A program made the position numbers and the translations under genes. A stretch of 64,000 bases of DNA, taken from contig NZ_CP133480.1 of the NCBI RefSeq assembly GCF_031195445.1, forward strand, positions 2,596,501-2,660,500, read 5' to 3'. Each line of letters opens with the position of its first letter. The stretch's first letter is position 1. Shown piece after piece: positions 17,246 through 27,432 of this stretch. The stretch comes from Acuticoccus sp. MNP-M23. Lineage in GTDB: Bacteria; Pseudomonadota; Alphaproteobacteria; Rhizobiales; Amorphaceae. The notes beneath the pieces were generated by a model that was not told the origin of the DNA, searched no databases, and was given only the letters and a program-made list of their open reading frames with translations.

Positions 17246-18154
17246 ATGAACAATTCTGTCGGCGCGATGAATGCGCTCACTGCCCTTCGGTCCCTCAATA
17301 ACGACATTGAAACCACCACCAAGCGCATCGCAACCCAGATGAAGATCGCCGACGCCAGTGATGGCGCCGCCTACTGGTCGATTGCGCAGACCGCCCGCTC
17401 CGAGGTTGGTATCCTCGGGCAGGTCAAGACCTCGCTTGCATCCGGCAAGGGTGCACTCGATGTCGGGGCCGCCGCGGCGGCTGGTGTGAGGGAAAACCTC
17501 CAGACGTTGCGTGACGTGCTGGTCTCCGGCCTCACCATGGGGGCGGACCGTGCGTCACTGCAGGAGCAGGTCGACGGCCTCATCTCGCAGATGCAGACCC
17601 TGGCCAACAGTGCTGACTTCAACGGCACGAACCTCCTGTCGGTCGACAATGCGGCGGCGTCCTACAGCGCCACGTACTCGACCGTGGCGGGTGTCGCCAA
17701 CAATGCGGGCGGCACGCTGACGGTCTCGACGATTGACCTCGACGTGACGGTCACCGCGGCAATGGATGCCACTGGTGACGGGTTCCTGGACCTGTCGCGG
17801 ACGGTCGGCGGTACCAGCTCTGATGTCCTCACGATCGACATCAGTGCGCTGACCGACGCTGCGGCCGATATCACGACGCTGACGGAGACGATCTCGATCG
17901 TCGATGCAGCGATCGAGGATGCGATCTCGGCAGAGACCGCAATCGGTGTGGCCCAGAGCCGCATCGGGTCGCAGGGCGACTTCGTGCAGGCGGTGATCGA
18001 CGCAAAGGAAGCGGCGATTGCCTCACTGGTCGAAGCCGATCTGGAGGAAGAGGCAGCCCGCCTCACGGCGCTTCAGACCAAGCAGCAGCTCGCTGTGGAA
18101 GCGCTGTCGGTGGCCAACGCCAACTACACCCAGGTCCTGGCGCTGTTCCGCTAG
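17246..18154 (+). CDS. fliC: Flagellin
   Basis: A 302-residue flagellin, the flagellar filament subunit secreted through the type III export gate. The N-terminal D0/D1 region is typical (NALTALRSLNNDIETTTKRIATQMKI is spread over residues 9-34, with SDGAAYWSIAQTARSEV after it) and the C-terminal D1/D0 helices end in ANANYTQVLALFR. The central part is short, Thr/Ala/Val rich and low in charge, as in small alphaproteobacterial flagellins lacking D2/D3. A ribosome site AAGGTAAC precedes ATG 17246. No flaF, flbT or other flagellar gene is adjacent, so this is a lone flagellin gene between rnpB and the division cluster. Codon use matches a highly expressed gene (mostly C-ending codons). Confidence 0.95.
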   Translation: MNNSVGAMNALTALRSLNNDIETTTKRIATQMKIADASDGAAYWSIAQTARSEVGILGQVKTSLASGKGALDVGAAAAAGVRENLQTLRDVLVSGLTMGADRASLQEQVDGLISQMQTLANSADFNGTNLLSVDNAAASYSATYSTVAGVANNAGGTLTVSTIDLDVTVTAAMDATGDGFLDLSRTVGGTSSDVLTIDISALTDAAADITTLTETISIVDAAIEDAISAETAIGVAQSRIGSQGDFVQAVIDAKEAAIASLVEADLEEEAARLTALQTKQQLAVEALSVANANYTQVLALFR

Positions 18155-18202
18155 GCCTCTGGCTGAGAATGGTTCGGGCCACCCGCCCGGGCCTTCCAGA
18201 AA

Positions 18203-18288
18203 GGGAGCCGTGCCCCTGGGTGCGGCTCCCCGGGCCGGAACTCCGGTCCGGATGGCATCAGATGGCCCGCGCTTCGGTGCGGGCCATC
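18203..18288 (+). other. Structured flagellin 3' untranslated region
   Basis: Two strong stem-loops precede the terminator. GGGAGCCG (18203-18210) pairs with CGGCTCCC (18223-18230). GATGGCCCGCGC (18261-18272) pairs with GTGCGGGCCATC (18277-18288), closed by a C(UUCG)G tetraloop. Neither has a U-run, so they are not terminators themselves; they may stabilise the abundant flagellin message. Confidence 0.7.
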
Positions 18289-18299
18289 ACCCTCAAAAG

Positions 18300-18327
18300 G
18301 CCCGGGCTCACCGCTCGGGCTTTTTTT
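18300..18327 (+). terminator. Rho-independent terminator of flagellin
   Basis: GCCCGGGC (18300-18307) pairs with GCTCGGGC (18313-18320) around TCACC and is followed at once by seven T residues (18321-18327). It ends the flagellin transcript before the mraZ promoter region. Confidence 0.93.
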
Positions 18328-18623
18328 CGTCCGGCGGTACCGTCTGGCGCCTTGCCGGGCCATGGGCCGCCGCCCCACCGTGTGGGCGCGCGCCGCCGCT
18401 CAATGCGGCTGGAAATTAATGTCCGGGGCTGGGCTTTTGCCCCACTTCCCAGCCATGCCATTCCAAGGCCTTTATTAACAGTGTGTTAGGGTGAGGGCGG
18501 CACTTTGCTGCCAGTCAGGCTGCGCTGTGGAGTGGATCCGCCGCCACCCCATATGGTTGATCAGTCGTTGACGCCCCATGAAAGCCCATGGTATCCCAGC
18601 TCATCCCGCAAGAGGTGACCGCG
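18328..18623. promoter_or_regulatory. Probable promoter region of the division cluster
   Basis: This 296-bp stretch lies between the flagellin terminator and mraZ and should hold the main dcw promoter. GGCTGGG (18427-18433) and CCCAGCC (18448-18454) can form a stem. G-rich direct elements such as GTGTGTTAGGGTGAGGG near 18480 could be MraZ-binding repeats, since MraZ represses its own operon through short G-rich repeats, but the match is not exact. Confidence 0.35.
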
Positions 18624-19079
18624 GTGCATGGGTTCGTCTCGCACTTCACCAACAAACTGGACGCGAAGGGGCGGGTCTCAATCCCGGCGTCCTTTCGTTC
18701 TGCGTTGGCCAAGGATGGCTTCGAGGGTCTGTATACCTTCAGGTCTCCGCACGTCCCGGCTCTTGATGCGGGAGGTAATGCGCTGCTGGCGGAAATCGAG
18801 CAGAAGCTCAGCAGTCTGCCGAAGTTGACGATCGAGTACGACATGATGGCGACCGCACTGTACGGCGCCTCCGATATTATGAAGATCGATGCAGAGGGGC
18901 GCTTTCTTGTGAACGAAGACATTCGCGCTCTCACTGGAATCACCAAGCAGGTGACGTTCGTCGGTCAGGGTTACAAGTTTCAGATCTGGGATCCGGAGCG
19001 GTTCGAGGCGCATCGCGCCGAGGCGATGAAGCGCGCCCTCCAGTCCTTCAGCGGTCCCGCAGGCGGTGTTCCGCAATGA
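18624..19079 (+). CDS. mraZ: Transcriptional regulator MraZ
   Basis: First gene of the dcw cluster; a 151-residue AbrB-fold protein with two MraZ repeats that forms a ring and represses its own operon. The first repeat contains [16 protein letters not shown] and the second [14 protein letters not shown], both with the conserved D.KGR/D.EGR pattern. GTG 18624 is preferred: AGAGGTGA lies at the right spacing upstream and the protein then begins at the conserved first repeat. ATG 18588 would add 12 residues with no ribosome site. It overlaps rsmH by four bases. Confidence 0.92.
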   Translation: MHGFVSHFTNKLDAKGRVSIPASFRSALAKDGFEGLYTFRSPHVPALDAGGNALLAEIEQKLSSLPKLTIEYDMMATALYGASDIMKIDAEGRFLVNEDIRALTGITKQVTFVGQGYKFQIWDPERFEAHRAEAMKRALQSFSGPAGGVPQ

Positions 19080-20065
19080 CATGGGAAATCACCCCACCGG
19101 GCGCCCACACCCCCGTCATGCTGCGTGAAGTGATGGAAACCCTGGCGCCGCAGCCGGGCGAGACCATTGTCGACGGCACGTTCGGTGGCGGCGGCTACAC
19201 CCGCGCCATTCTGGCCGCCGGTGCCGCCGTGATCGCCATCGACCGCGACCCGGCCGCCATCGCGCGCGCCGCGACGCTTGCGACCGAAATGCAAGGCCTC
19301 ACCGTGGCCGAAGGTCGCTTCGGCGCGCTGGACGATCTGGCGCGGGCGGCGGGGCACGACAAGGTCGACGGCATCGTTCTCGACATCGGCGTGTCCTCGT
19401 TCCAGTTCGACGAGGCCGACCGCGGCTTCTCCTTCCGCTTCGATGCGCCGCTCGACATGCGGATGGGCGGGGAGGGGCCGAGTGCGGCCGACTTCGTCAA
19501 CCATGCCGACGAGAGCGGCCTTGCGCACCTGTTCCGCACCTACGGCGAGGAGCGCCGCGCCGGCGCGCTTGCCCGCGCCATTGTCGCCGACCGGCCCTTC
19601 CATACGACGCTGGAGCTTGCCAGCCTTTGCGAGCGGGTGATCCGCGCCAGCCGTGACGGGATCCATCCCGCCACGCGCGCCTTCCAGGCGCTGCGCATTG
19701 CGGTGAACGACGAACTGGCCGAGCTTGCCAGCGCCCTTCGCGCCGCGCAGGAGATCCTGCGCGAAGGCGGGCGGCTGGTGGTGGTCTCGTTCCACAGCCT
19801 GGAAGACCGGATCGTGAAACGGTTCCTCGCCGACCGCACCAAGGTGCAGGCCGGGTCCCGCCACGCCCCGGTCGCCAATCCCGCCGAGCCGCCGTTCTCG
19901 TCGCTGACCCGCAAGGCGCTCCTGCCGGCCGAGGACGAGACGCGCGTCAACCCGCGCGCCCGGTCCGCCAAGCTGCGTGCCGCGCTGCGCACCGGCGCTC
20001 CATCCATTCCACTCGATCCAGCCACGCTCGTTCCGGCCGTTCGCCTGAAAGGGGTCCCGTCATGA
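19076..20065 (+). CDS. rsmH: 16S rRNA (cytosine(1402)-N(4))-methyltransferase RsmH
   Basis: A 329-residue SAM-dependent methyltransferase that N4-methylates C1402 in the ribosomal P site. [10 protein letters not shown] at the start, the SAM loop [40 protein letters not shown] and the late [13 protein letters not shown] are all family signatures. ATG 19076 overlaps the mraZ stop by four bases and the gene overlaps ftsL likewise. Confidence 0.97.
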   Translation: MTWEITPPGAHTPVMLREVMETLAPQPGETIVDGTFGGGGYTRAILAAGAAVIAIDRDPAAIARAATLATEMQGLTVAEGRFGALDDLARAAGHDKVDGIVLDIGVSSFQFDEADRGFSFRFDAPLDMRMGGEGPSAADFVNHADESGLAHLFRTYGEERRAGALARAIVADRPFHTTLELASLCERVIRASRDGIHPATRAFQALRIAVNDELAELASALRAAQEILREGGRLVVVSFHSLEDRIVKRFLADRTKVQAGSRHAPVANPAEPPFSSLTRKALLPAEDETRVNPRARSAKLRAALRTGAPSIPLDPATLVPAVRLKGVPS

Positions 20066-20397
20066 AACGCTCCATGAGAAGCCTCGTTCTGGCGCTTGCG
20101 CTCGCCGCAGCAACCGTCAGCGCGTCCACTGTCTTCATCATGAAGAAAGACGCTGAGCGCGATGCGCGAGCAATCGGTGAACTAGATCGAAAGATTTCAG
20201 CCGAGAAGCAAAGAATCAGCGAACTTCATGCAGAGTGGAGTGCGCTTGATAATCCCGCACGGCTCCAGGCGCTGGTTGATCGTCATCAAGACGTTCTACG
20301 CCTGAAGCCGATCAAGGCAGAACAGATCGCATCCGCCGCCGACATCGTGAAGGCAGCGCAGCGCAAGGCACAACAGGACGGGGAGGGCAGCCAATGA
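20062..20397 (+). CDS. ftsL: Cell division protein FtsL
   Basis: A 111-residue bitopic membrane protein of the divisome (FtsQLB subcomplex). One N-terminal helix ([20 protein letters not shown]) is followed by a periplasmic coiled coil with heptads ([26 protein letters not shown] spread over residues 33-60). It is identified by topology and position between rsmH and ftsI, since FtsL sequence is poorly conserved. The middle third uses more A/T-ending codons than its neighbours. Confidence 0.88.
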   Translation: MKRSMRSLVLALALAAATVSASTVFIMKKDAERDARAIGELDRKISAEKQRISELHAEWSALDNPARLQALVDRHQDVLRLKPIKAEQIASAADIVKAAQRKAQQDGEGSQ

Positions 20398-22067
20398 GAT
20401 CCAAACGCCACGACAACGGCGCCCGCGGTCGCATCGCCCTCGCCATTATCGCCTGCATCGGCATCTACGGTGCCATCGGTGCGCGCCTGGTGACGCTTGG
20501 CATGGCGCCGGCGGAAGCTGCGCAGGGGTTGCCCATCAACCCGCAGGACGAAGTTCAGGCGTCCCGGCCCGACATTGTCGACCGCAATGGCGAGGTGCTG
20601 GCCACCGATCTTGCCACCGCATCGCTGTATGCCGAGCCGCGTAACATCTCCGACGTGGATGAGGCGGTGGAGCAGCTGACCGCGCTGCTGCCGGAGCTTG
20701 ATCCGGGCAATCTGCGCACGCTGCTCGGCACCGACCGCGGCTTTGAGTGGCTGAAGCGCGAAGTGAGCGGGCGGCTGCGCGAGAAGATCCACAATCTCGG
20801 CCTGCCGGGTGTCGGTTTTCTCACCGAAACGCGCCGCTTTTATCCGGGCGGTCCGGCGGTCGGCCACATCGTCGGCCACGTCAATATCGACAATGCGGGC
20901 ATTGCTGGCCTGGAAAAATCCATCGACGGCAGCGGGCTGCGCGCGCTCCAGGCCGCAGGACTGGCACGCAAGGGGCAGGCGATGGCGCCGGTCCGGCTGT
21001 CGCTGGACCTGCGCGTCCAGCACGCCGTGCGCGATGAACTCTCCCGCGCCATGGAGCGCTACCGGGCGATTGCCGCTGTAGGCATCGTCCTCGACGCGCG
21101 CACCCTCGAAGTGGTCGCGATGTCCTCCCTGCCGGATTATGACCCCAACCGGCCCGAGCAGGCGCTGGACGATAAACGGATGAACCGCGCGCTGACCGGC
21201 GTGTTCGAGCTGGGCTCCATCTTCAAGTCGTTCACCATGGCGAGCGCCCTCGACGCGGGCACAGTGGCGCTCGACACCAAGGTGGATGCCCGTTACCCGC
21301 TCACAATCGGCCGCTTCACCATCAAGGACTTCCACGCCAAGCGCCGCTGGCTCGATGTGGGCGAGGTGTTCAAATACTCGTCCAATATCGGCACGGCGAA
21401 GATTGCCAAGGCGCTGGGCAAGGAAAAGCAGCAGGCCTACCTGCGCACGCTCGGCATGTTCGACCGTGTGCGCACCGAGCTGCCGGAGGCTGCGAAGCCG
21501 CTGGTGCCGCGCCGCTGGGCCGACATCACCGCCGCAACCGTCTCCTACGGCCACGGTCTTTCGGTCACGCCGATGCACGCGGCCGCCGCTGCCGCCGCGA
21601 TCCTCAATGGCGGCATCTACGCCAACCCCACCTTCTACCCCCGCTCCGAGGCGGAGATGTTGAAGGTCGGCCACCGGGTGATCTCCGAAGACACCTCGCG
21701 CAAGATGCGCGGCCTCTTCTACCTCAACGCACAGGAAGGCTCCGGCCGTCAGGCGCGGGTTCCGGGCTACAATGTCGGCGGCAAGACGGGCACGGCCGAA
21801 AAGGTGGTGAACGGCGGGTACTCCGACAACAAGAAGGTCAACTCCTTCCTCGCCGCGTTCCCGATCGACGATCCGCAGTACATCGTCCTCGTGACGCTGG
21901 ACGAGCCGAAGCCGGAGAAGGGCAAGACCACAGCCACCGCCGGCATGAACGCTGCGCCCACCGTCGCGAACATCGTCAGCCGGATCGGCCCGATGCTGTC
22001 CGTCGAGCCCCTTTTTCAGGATGATGACGCCGTCGCGCGCGCCATCGAAGTGGCTTACCAGGAGTAG
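20394..22067 (+). CDS. ftsI: Peptidoglycan D,D-transpeptidase FtsI (PBP3)
   Basis: A 557-residue class B penicillin-binding protein that cross-links septal peptidoglycan. One N-terminal membrane helix, then a pedestal domain (RPDIVDRNGEVLATD) and the transpeptidase domain with SxxK as Ser275-Ile-Phe-Lys278, SxN as Ser329-Ser-Asn331 and KTG at Lys464 (GGKTGTAEK). All three catalytic motifs are intact. ATG 20394 overlaps ftsL by four bases; murE follows after four bases. Confidence 0.97.
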   Translation: MRSKRHDNGARGRIALAIIACIGIYGAIGARLVTLGMAPAEAAQGLPINPQDEVQASRPDIVDRNGEVLATDLATASLYAEPRNISDVDEAVEQLTALLPELDPGNLRTLLGTDRGFEWLKREVSGRLREKIHNLGLPGVGFLTETRRFYPGGPAVGHIVGHVNIDNAGIAGLEKSIDGSGLRALQAAGLARKGQAMAPVRLSLDLRVQHAVRDELSRAMERYRAIAAVGIVLDARTLEVVAMSSLPDYDPNRPEQALDDKRMNRALTGVFELGSIFKSFTMASALDAGTVALDTKVDARYPLTIGRFTIKDFHAKRRWLDVGEVFKYSSNIGTAKIAKALGKEKQQAYLRTLGMFDRVRTELPEAAKPLVPRRWADITAATVSYGHGLSVTPMHAAAAAAAILNGGIYANPTFYPRSEAEMLKVGHRVISEDTSRKMRGLFYLNAQEGSGRQARVPGYNVGGKTGTAEKVVNGGYSDNKKVNSFLAAFPIDDPQYIVLVTLDEPKPEKGKTTATAGMNAAPTVANIVSRIGPMLSVEPLFQDDDAVARAIEVAYQE

Positions 22068-22071
22068 TCCG

Positions 22072-23484
22072 ATGCGCCTCGGCGACCTCGCACCGGATCA
22101 ACATCCGAGCGCGACGACTGAAATCACCGGCATCACCGCCGACAGTCGGGCGGTCCTGCCGGGGATGATCTTTGCGGCGCTGAAGGGCGCGCGCGTGGAC
22201 GGCACCGCGTTTGTGGCAGACGCGCTTGCGCAAGGGGCGAGTGCCGTGCTGTGCGCAGACGATGCCAGCGTCAGCGCGCCGGTTGTCCTGCGCGATGGCG
22301 ACCCCCGCCGCCGCCTGGCGCTGATTGCGGCGGCCCTTGCCGGCCGTCAGCCGCGCACGATCGTCGCCGTCACCGGCACGGCAGGCAAGACGTCGGTCGC
22401 CGAGTTCACGCGCCAGATCTTTGCGGCATCCGGCTACAAGGCCGTCAGCATCGGCACGCTCGGCGTGCGCGGTTCCGTCGACGTGCCGGGCGGGCTCACC
22501 ACGCCGGATCCGGTGGCGCTGCACACGCGGCTTGCCGAAATCGCCGCGGCCGGGGTGGAGCGCGTCGCCATGGAAGCGTCCAGCCACGGCATCGACCAGC
22601 GCCGCCTCGATGGCGTGGTTCTGGCCGCCGCCGGCTTCACCAACATCGGCCGCGACCATCTCGATTATCACGCCGACCTCGAAGCCTATCTTGCTGCCAA
22701 GCTGCGTCTCTTCTCCGAGCTTTTGCCCGATGGTGCACCCACCGTGGTGGATCCCGACACGCCGGGTGGCGACCGGGTGCTGGCGGTTGCCAAGAAGCCG
22801 CAGACCGTGGGCCGCGATGGCGACCTCATCCGCCTCCACCGGGCCCGTGCCGTTCCCGGCGGGTCGGTGCTGGACCTTGAGTGTTCGGCCGGCAGGTTTG
22901 AGGTGACGCTGCCTCTGATCGGCGGCTTTCAGGTGGAAAACGCACTGGTTGCGGCGGGGCTCGCCATCGTGTCCGGCATGGGCGAAGAGGCGGCACTCGG
23001 CGCAATTTCCGCGCTTGCGGGCGCGCCGGGGCGGCTTGAGCTGATCGGCCGTGCGAGCGGTGCCCCGGTGTTTGTGGATTACGCCCACAAGCCTGAGGCA
23101 ATTACCGCGGCGCTGGCGGCAGTACGCCCGAGCGTGAAGGGCCGGCTGATTGTGGTGATCGGCGCAGGCGGCGACCGTGACCATGGCAAGCGCCCGCTGA
23201 TGGGGGAAGCTGCCACCAGAAGCGCCGACGTGGTGATCGTCACCGACGACAACCCCCGCTCCGAAGATCCTGCCACAATCCGTGCCGCCATTCTGGCCGC
23301 TGCACCCGGCGCCACCGAAATCGGCGACCGCGGCGAAGCCATCTCCACCGCCGTGGCGATGCTGCGCGACGGCGATGCGCTGGTCGTTGCCGGAAAAGGG
23401 CACGAAGAGGGCCAGACGGTGGCCGGCGTGGTCCAGCCCTTCAGCGACCGTTCAGCCGTGCTCGCCGCACTCGCAGCCCTATGA
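22072..23484 (+). CDS. murE: UDP-MurNAc-tripeptide synthetase MurE
   Basis: A 470-residue Mur ligase adding the third stem residue to UDP-MurNAc-L-Ala-D-Glu. ATP loop VTGTAGKTS, the central EASSHGIDQRR and the C-terminal DDNPRSED are present; the DNPR sequence is the mark of meso-diaminopimelate specificity. ATG 22072 (MRLGDLAPD) follows GGAG by seven bases; the longer frame from 22021 overlaps ftsI and is rejected. Overlaps murF by four bases. Confidence 0.96.
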   Translation: MRLGDLAPDQHPSATTEITGITADSRAVLPGMIFAALKGARVDGTAFVADALAQGASAVLCADDASVSAPVVLRDGDPRRRLALIAAALAGRQPRTIVAVTGTAGKTSVAEFTRQIFAASGYKAVSIGTLGVRGSVDVPGGLTTPDPVALHTRLAEIAAAGVERVAMEASSHGIDQRRLDGVVLAAAGFTNIGRDHLDYHADLEAYLAAKLRLFSELLPDGAPTVVDPDTPGGDRVLAVAKKPQTVGRDGDLIRLHRARAVPGGSVLDLECSAGRFEVTLPLIGGFQVENALVAAGLAIVSGMGEEAALGAISALAGAPGRLELIGRASGAPVFVDYAHKPEAITAALAAVRPSVKGRLIVVIGAGGDRDHGKRPLMGEAATRSADVVIVTDDNPRSEDPATIRAAILAAAPGATEIGDRGEAISTAVAMLRDGDALVVAGKGHEEGQTVAGVVQPFSDRSAVLAALAAL

Positions 23485-24848
23485 ACAAGATCTGGACTCT
23501 CAAAACACTCAGCCATGCCGCCGGCGGCCGCCTCGAAGGCGCGCCGGAAGACACCCCCGTGTCCGGCATCTCCATCGACACCCGTACCCTTGGCCCCGGC
23601 GATGCGTATTTCGCGATAAAGGGCGTGCGGATGGATGGCCATCAATTCGTGCCGGCGGCTCTGGCGGCCGGTGCATCCGCCGCCGTCGTCTCGCACGGGG
23701 AGGCCGACCGTGCCATCCACGTTGACGATGTGCTGGCTGCGCTGGAGCGCGTCGGGATTGCCGCGCGGGGGCGGCTTGGCGCGGAGACCCCCGTGGTTGC
23801 CGTGACCGGCTCCGTCGGCAAGACCGGCACCAAGGAAATGCTGCGGCTGGCGTTCGGCCCCGGCACCCACGCCGCTGCGGCCTCCTACAACAACCACTGG
23901 GGCGTGCCGCTCACCCTGTCGCGCATGCCCGCAGACGCATCGGCCGGCATCTTCGAGATCGGCATGAACCATGCTGGCGAAATCACGCCGCTGACGCGGA
24001 TGGTGCGCCCCCACATTGCAATCATCACCACCGTGCAGCCGGTGCATCTGGAATTCTTCGACAGTGTCGACGGCATTGCCGACGCCAAGGCCGAGATCTT
24101 CGAGGGGCTGGATGAAGGCGGAACGGCCATCGTCCCGGCCGACATTGCGCAGACCGGGCGCCTCGTTGCCGCTGCCCGCGAAAAGGCCGCGCGCGTGGTC
24201 ACGTTTGGCGCGCCGGATGCTGACGTTGCGCTTGTCGCCTACGATCCGCAGTCCGGCGCTGCCGATGCGCAAGCGTTCGGAACGCGGGTGCGCTACACCA
24301 TCCGCGGCGGCGCCCACATTGCGCGCAACAGCCTTGCCGTGCTGGCAGCACTTCACGCCGCAGGCCGCCCGTTTGATGCCATCGACGCACTGTCCGGCTG
24401 GTCGGCGCAGAAAGGCCGAGGGCGCCGCGTGATGCTTGATGTGGCCGGCGGGCAAGCCACCCTCCTGGACGAAGCCTACAACGCCAATCCGGCATCCATG
24501 GGCGCCGCCATCGTATCGCTGGGTGCAACACCCGCGACAAGGCGGATCGCCGTTCTGGGCGACATGCTCGAGCTTGGCGCCACCGCACCCGATCTTCACC
24601 GTGGACTGGTGCCTCTGCTCGTCGATGCGGGGGTCCGAATCGTCCATACCGTAGGGACGATGACGAGCCACCTGACCGACAGTCTGCCGTTCGAGATGCG
24701 TGGCCTCCATTGCGAGGATGCCGCTGCCATGGCCGAAGCCCTGCCACCTCTCGAACCGGGCGATGCGTTGCTCGTCAAAGGGTCCAACGCGGTCGGTCTT
24801 GGCCGTGTGGTCGAGGCGGTCGAAACCCGCACCGGACAGGAGCGCTGA
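23481..24848 (+). CDS. murF: UDP-MurNAc-tripeptide-D-alanyl-D-alanine ligase MurF
   Basis: A 455-residue Mur ligase that attaches D-Ala-D-Ala to complete the UDP-MurNAc-pentapeptide. The N-terminal substrate domain has SIDTRTLGPGDAYFAIKG, the ATP loop is TGSVGKTGTKE, and EIGMNHAGEI, YNANPASM and LGDMLELG are family signatures. Its stop is directly followed by the mraY start with no gap. Confidence 0.96.
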   Translation: MNKIWTLKTLSHAAGGRLEGAPEDTPVSGISIDTRTLGPGDAYFAIKGVRMDGHQFVPAALAAGASAAVVSHGEADRAIHVDDVLAALERVGIAARGRLGAETPVVAVTGSVGKTGTKEMLRLAFGPGTHAAAASYNNHWGVPLTLSRMPADASAGIFEIGMNHAGEITPLTRMVRPHIAIITTVQPVHLEFFDSVDGIADAKAEIFEGLDEGGTAIVPADIAQTGRLVAAAREKAARVVTFGAPDADVALVAYDPQSGAADAQAFGTRVRYTIRGGAHIARNSLAVLAALHAAGRPFDAIDALSGWSAQKGRGRRVMLDVAGGQATLLDEAYNANPASMGAAIVSLGATPATRRIAVLGDMLELGATAPDLHRGLVPLLVDAGVRIVHTVGTMTSHLTDSLPFEMRGLHCEDAAAMAEALPPLEPGDALLVKGSNAVGLGRVVEAVETRTGQER

Positions 24849-25934
24849 ATGTTTGAGCTTCTGTCGCGGCTTGCGGGCGAATTCGCCCCGCTCAACGTCT
24901 TCCGCTACATCACGTTCCGCACCGGCGCAGCGCTGATGACGAGCCTCTTCGTCACCTTCATGTTGGGTCCGTGGATCATCCGCATGCTGCGCGTGCGGCA
25001 GGGCAAGGGCCAGCCGATCCGTGAGGACGGGCCGGCAAGCCACCTTCTCACCAAGCGCGGGACGCCCACCATGGGCGGCCTGATGATCCTGTTCGGAATG
25101 CTGGTGTCGACGCTCCTGTGGGCCGACCTCACCAACCTGTACGTCTGGCTCATCCTCTACGTTACGCTCGGCTTCGGGGCGATCGGCTTCTACGACGATT
25201 ACCTCAAGGTCCGCCGTGCGACCCATGGCGGGTTCTCCGGGCGGATGCGGCTCCTGCTGGAGGCGGTGATTGCGGTCAGCGCCACCATCGGGTTCATGCA
25301 GCTGGAGTCGGCGGGTCTGTCGTCGCGGCTGGCGGTGCCCTTCTTCAAGGACATCCTGATCAACCTTGGCTACTTCTTCCCCGTGTTCGCGATGATCGTG
25401 ATTGTCGGCGCAGGCAATTCGGTGAACCTGACCGACGGTCTCGACGGCCTCGCCATCGTCCCGGTGATGATTGCGGCCGGCTCCTTCGGCTTCATCGCCT
25501 ACCTTTCCGGCAACGCGGTGTTCGCCGACTACCTGCAGATCCAGAATGTGGCGGGCACCGGCGAGATTGCCGTGATCTGCGGCGCGGTGATCGGTGCCGG
25601 CCTCGGCTTCCTGTGGTTCAACGCGCCGCCTGCCGCAATCTTCATGGGCGATACCGGCTCGCTCGCGCTGGGCGGGATGATCGGCGCCATTGCGGTTGCG
25701 ACCAAGCACGAGATGGTGCTCGCCATCATCGGGGGCCTCTTTGTGGTGGAGGCGGTGTCGGTCATCATCCAGGTCTGCTCGTACAAGCTCTTCGGCAAGC
25801 GCGTGTTCCGCATGGCGCCGATCCACCACCACTTCGAGCAGCTGGGCTGGACCGAGCCGCAGGTGGTGATCCGCTTCTGGATCATCGCCTTCGTGCTGGC
25901 GCTGATCGGCTTGTCCACGTTGAAACTCCGGTGA
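24849..25934 (+). CDS. mraY: Phospho-MurNAc-pentapeptide translocase MraY
   Basis: A 361-residue polytopic membrane enzyme that transfers phospho-MurNAc-pentapeptide to undecaprenyl phosphate, making lipid I. Around ten helices are predicted. Family motifs: [15 protein letters not shown] with the active Asp pair, [13 protein letters not shown], and MAPIHHHFE near the C-terminus. Its stop overlaps the GTG start of murD (GTGA). Confidence 0.97.
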   Translation: MFELLSRLAGEFAPLNVFRYITFRTGAALMTSLFVTFMLGPWIIRMLRVRQGKGQPIREDGPASHLLTKRGTPTMGGLMILFGMLVSTLLWADLTNLYVWLILYVTLGFGAIGFYDDYLKVRRATHGGFSGRMRLLLEAVIAVSATIGFMQLESAGLSSRLAVPFFKDILINLGYFFPVFAMIVIVGAGNSVNLTDGLDGLAIVPVMIAAGSFGFIAYLSGNAVFADYLQIQNVAGTGEIAVICGAVIGAGLGFLWFNAPPAAIFMGDTGSLALGGMIGAIAVATKHEMVLAIIGGLFVVEAVSVIIQVCSYKLFGKRVFRMAPIHHHFEQLGWTEPQVVIRFWIIAFVLALIGLSTLKLR

Positions 25935-27325
25935 TTGCCGTCGAAACCTTCGAGGGCAAGCGCGTCGCCGTGTTCGGCCTCGCGGGCTCCGGTCTCGTCA
26001 CCGCCCATGCCCTTGCGGCGGGCGGCGCGGAGATCCTGTGCTACGACGACAAGCGCGAGCGCGTGGACGCGGCGAATGACGCCGGCCTGCCGACGGGCGA
26101 CCTCCGCGTTGCCGATTTTGCCGCGTTCGACGCGCTGGTCCTGTCGCCGGGCGTGCCGCTGACCCACCCCGCACCGCACTGGACGGTGGAGCGTGCGGCC
26201 GCCGCGGGCGTGCCCGTGGTGGGCGATGTCGCCCTGTTCGACGGGGAACGGCGGGCGCGGTTCCCCGAACTGGCGCTGGCGGCCATCACCGGCACCAACG
26301 GCAAGTCCACCACCACGGCACTTCTGGGGCACATCCTCGGGGCGTTGGGGCTCGGCGCGCAGGTGGGCGGCAACATCGGCCGCCCGGTGCTGGATCTCGA
26401 CCCGGTGCCCGGCATCGCCGTCGTGGAATGCTCCAGCTACCAGATCGACCTGGCGCCCGGCCTCACGCCCGACGTTGGCGCGCTCCTCAACCTCTCGCCC
26501 GACCATATCGACCGTCACGGCACCTTCGAGAACTACGCTGCGGTGAAGACGCGGCTGGTCGAGGGCAGCCGGCAGGCCGTGATCGGCGTTGACGATCCCC
26601 ACTGCGCCGCCATCGCCCATGCGCTGGAGGAAGCCGGCAAGCCGGTCCACCGGATTGGCGTTTTCGCCAGCGTCGACGAGGCTGCCGGTGCGCTCGGCCG
26701 GTCCGGCGTTGCGTCGGTCGGCGACGCGCTCTTTGTGCTCACCGGGGGAACGGCAGACCCGGTTGGCAGCCGCGCCGGCATCGGCTCCCTGCGCGGTGAC
26801 CACAACGGGCAGAATGCCGCCGCTTCAATTGCGATCGCCATGGCGATGGGCGCTGACCCCAAGGCAGCGGCTGACCAGCTTGCCAGCTTCCCCGGCCTCC
26901 AGCACCGGATGGAGGAGGTCGGCACCCGGAACGGTGTCATCTTCGTCAACGATTCCAAGGCAACCAACGCGCAGTCGGCGCGGCAGGCGCTGGCAAGCTT
27001 TACCAATGTGCACTGGATTGCCGGCGGCGTGCCCAAGACCGGCGGCATTGCCGAGCTGGCGGATTTGTTCGGCCGGGTGAACGCCGCCTATCTCATCGGT
27101 CAAGCGGCCGACGATTTTGCCGCAACCCTTGAAGGCAAGGTGAACGCAGCGCGGTATGCGGGCCTCGAGCAGGCGCTGGATGCCGCCATCGCCGCGGCCC
27201 GGCCCGGCGACGTCGTTCTTCTGTCGCCCGCCTGCGCCAGCTTTGACCAGTTCCGCTCGTTCGAAGCGCGCGGCGATGCATTCCGCGCGCTCGTCAAGGC
27301 GCGGATCGAGGCAACGGATGCGTAA
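25931..27325 (+). CDS. murD: UDP-MurNAc-L-alanine-D-glutamate ligase MurD
   Basis: A 464-residue Mur ligase adding D-glutamate. The Rossmann-like N-terminal domain starts [11 protein letters not shown] and has [12 protein letters not shown]; the ATP loop is [10 protein letters not shown], and [18 protein letters not shown] and NDSKATN follow. GTG 25931 overlaps the mraY stop by four bases and is the only start that fits the domain boundary. A 107-bp gap, the largest break in the mur block, separates it from ftsW. Confidence 0.95.
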   Translation: MIAVETFEGKRVAVFGLAGSGLVTAHALAAGGAEILCYDDKRERVDAANDAGLPTGDLRVADFAAFDALVLSPGVPLTHPAPHWTVERAAAAGVPVVGDVALFDGERRARFPELALAAITGTNGKSTTTALLGHILGALGLGAQVGGNIGRPVLDLDPVPGIAVVECSSYQIDLAPGLTPDVGALLNLSPDHIDRHGTFENYAAVKTRLVEGSRQAVIGVDDPHCAAIAHALEEAGKPVHRIGVFASVDEAAGALGRSGVASVGDALFVLTGGTADPVGSRAGIGSLRGDHNGQNAAASIAIAMAMGADPKAAADQLASFPGLQHRMEEVGTRNGVIFVNDSKATNAQSARQALASFTNVHWIAGGVPKTGGIAELADLFGRVNAAYLIGQAADDFAATLEGKVNAARYAGLEQALDAAIAAARPGDVVLLSPACASFDQFRSFEARGDAFRALVKARIEATDA

Positions 27326-27432
27326 GGCCTGTCCCATCCGTTCGGCGATCAGCCGGTGCCACGGGCCATCCTGCACAATGAGACCGACTGGGCGCCGCCT
27401 CGTTCGGCTGCGGTCCATCGAGGGAGCGAACC

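Noticed and set aside
23079-25832. A 917-codon open frame on the minus strand across murE, murF and mraY
   Set aside because: It is the antisense shadow of GC-rich genes with intact Mur ligase and MraY motifs on the plus strand; its translation is His/Arg/Gly-rich with no domain.
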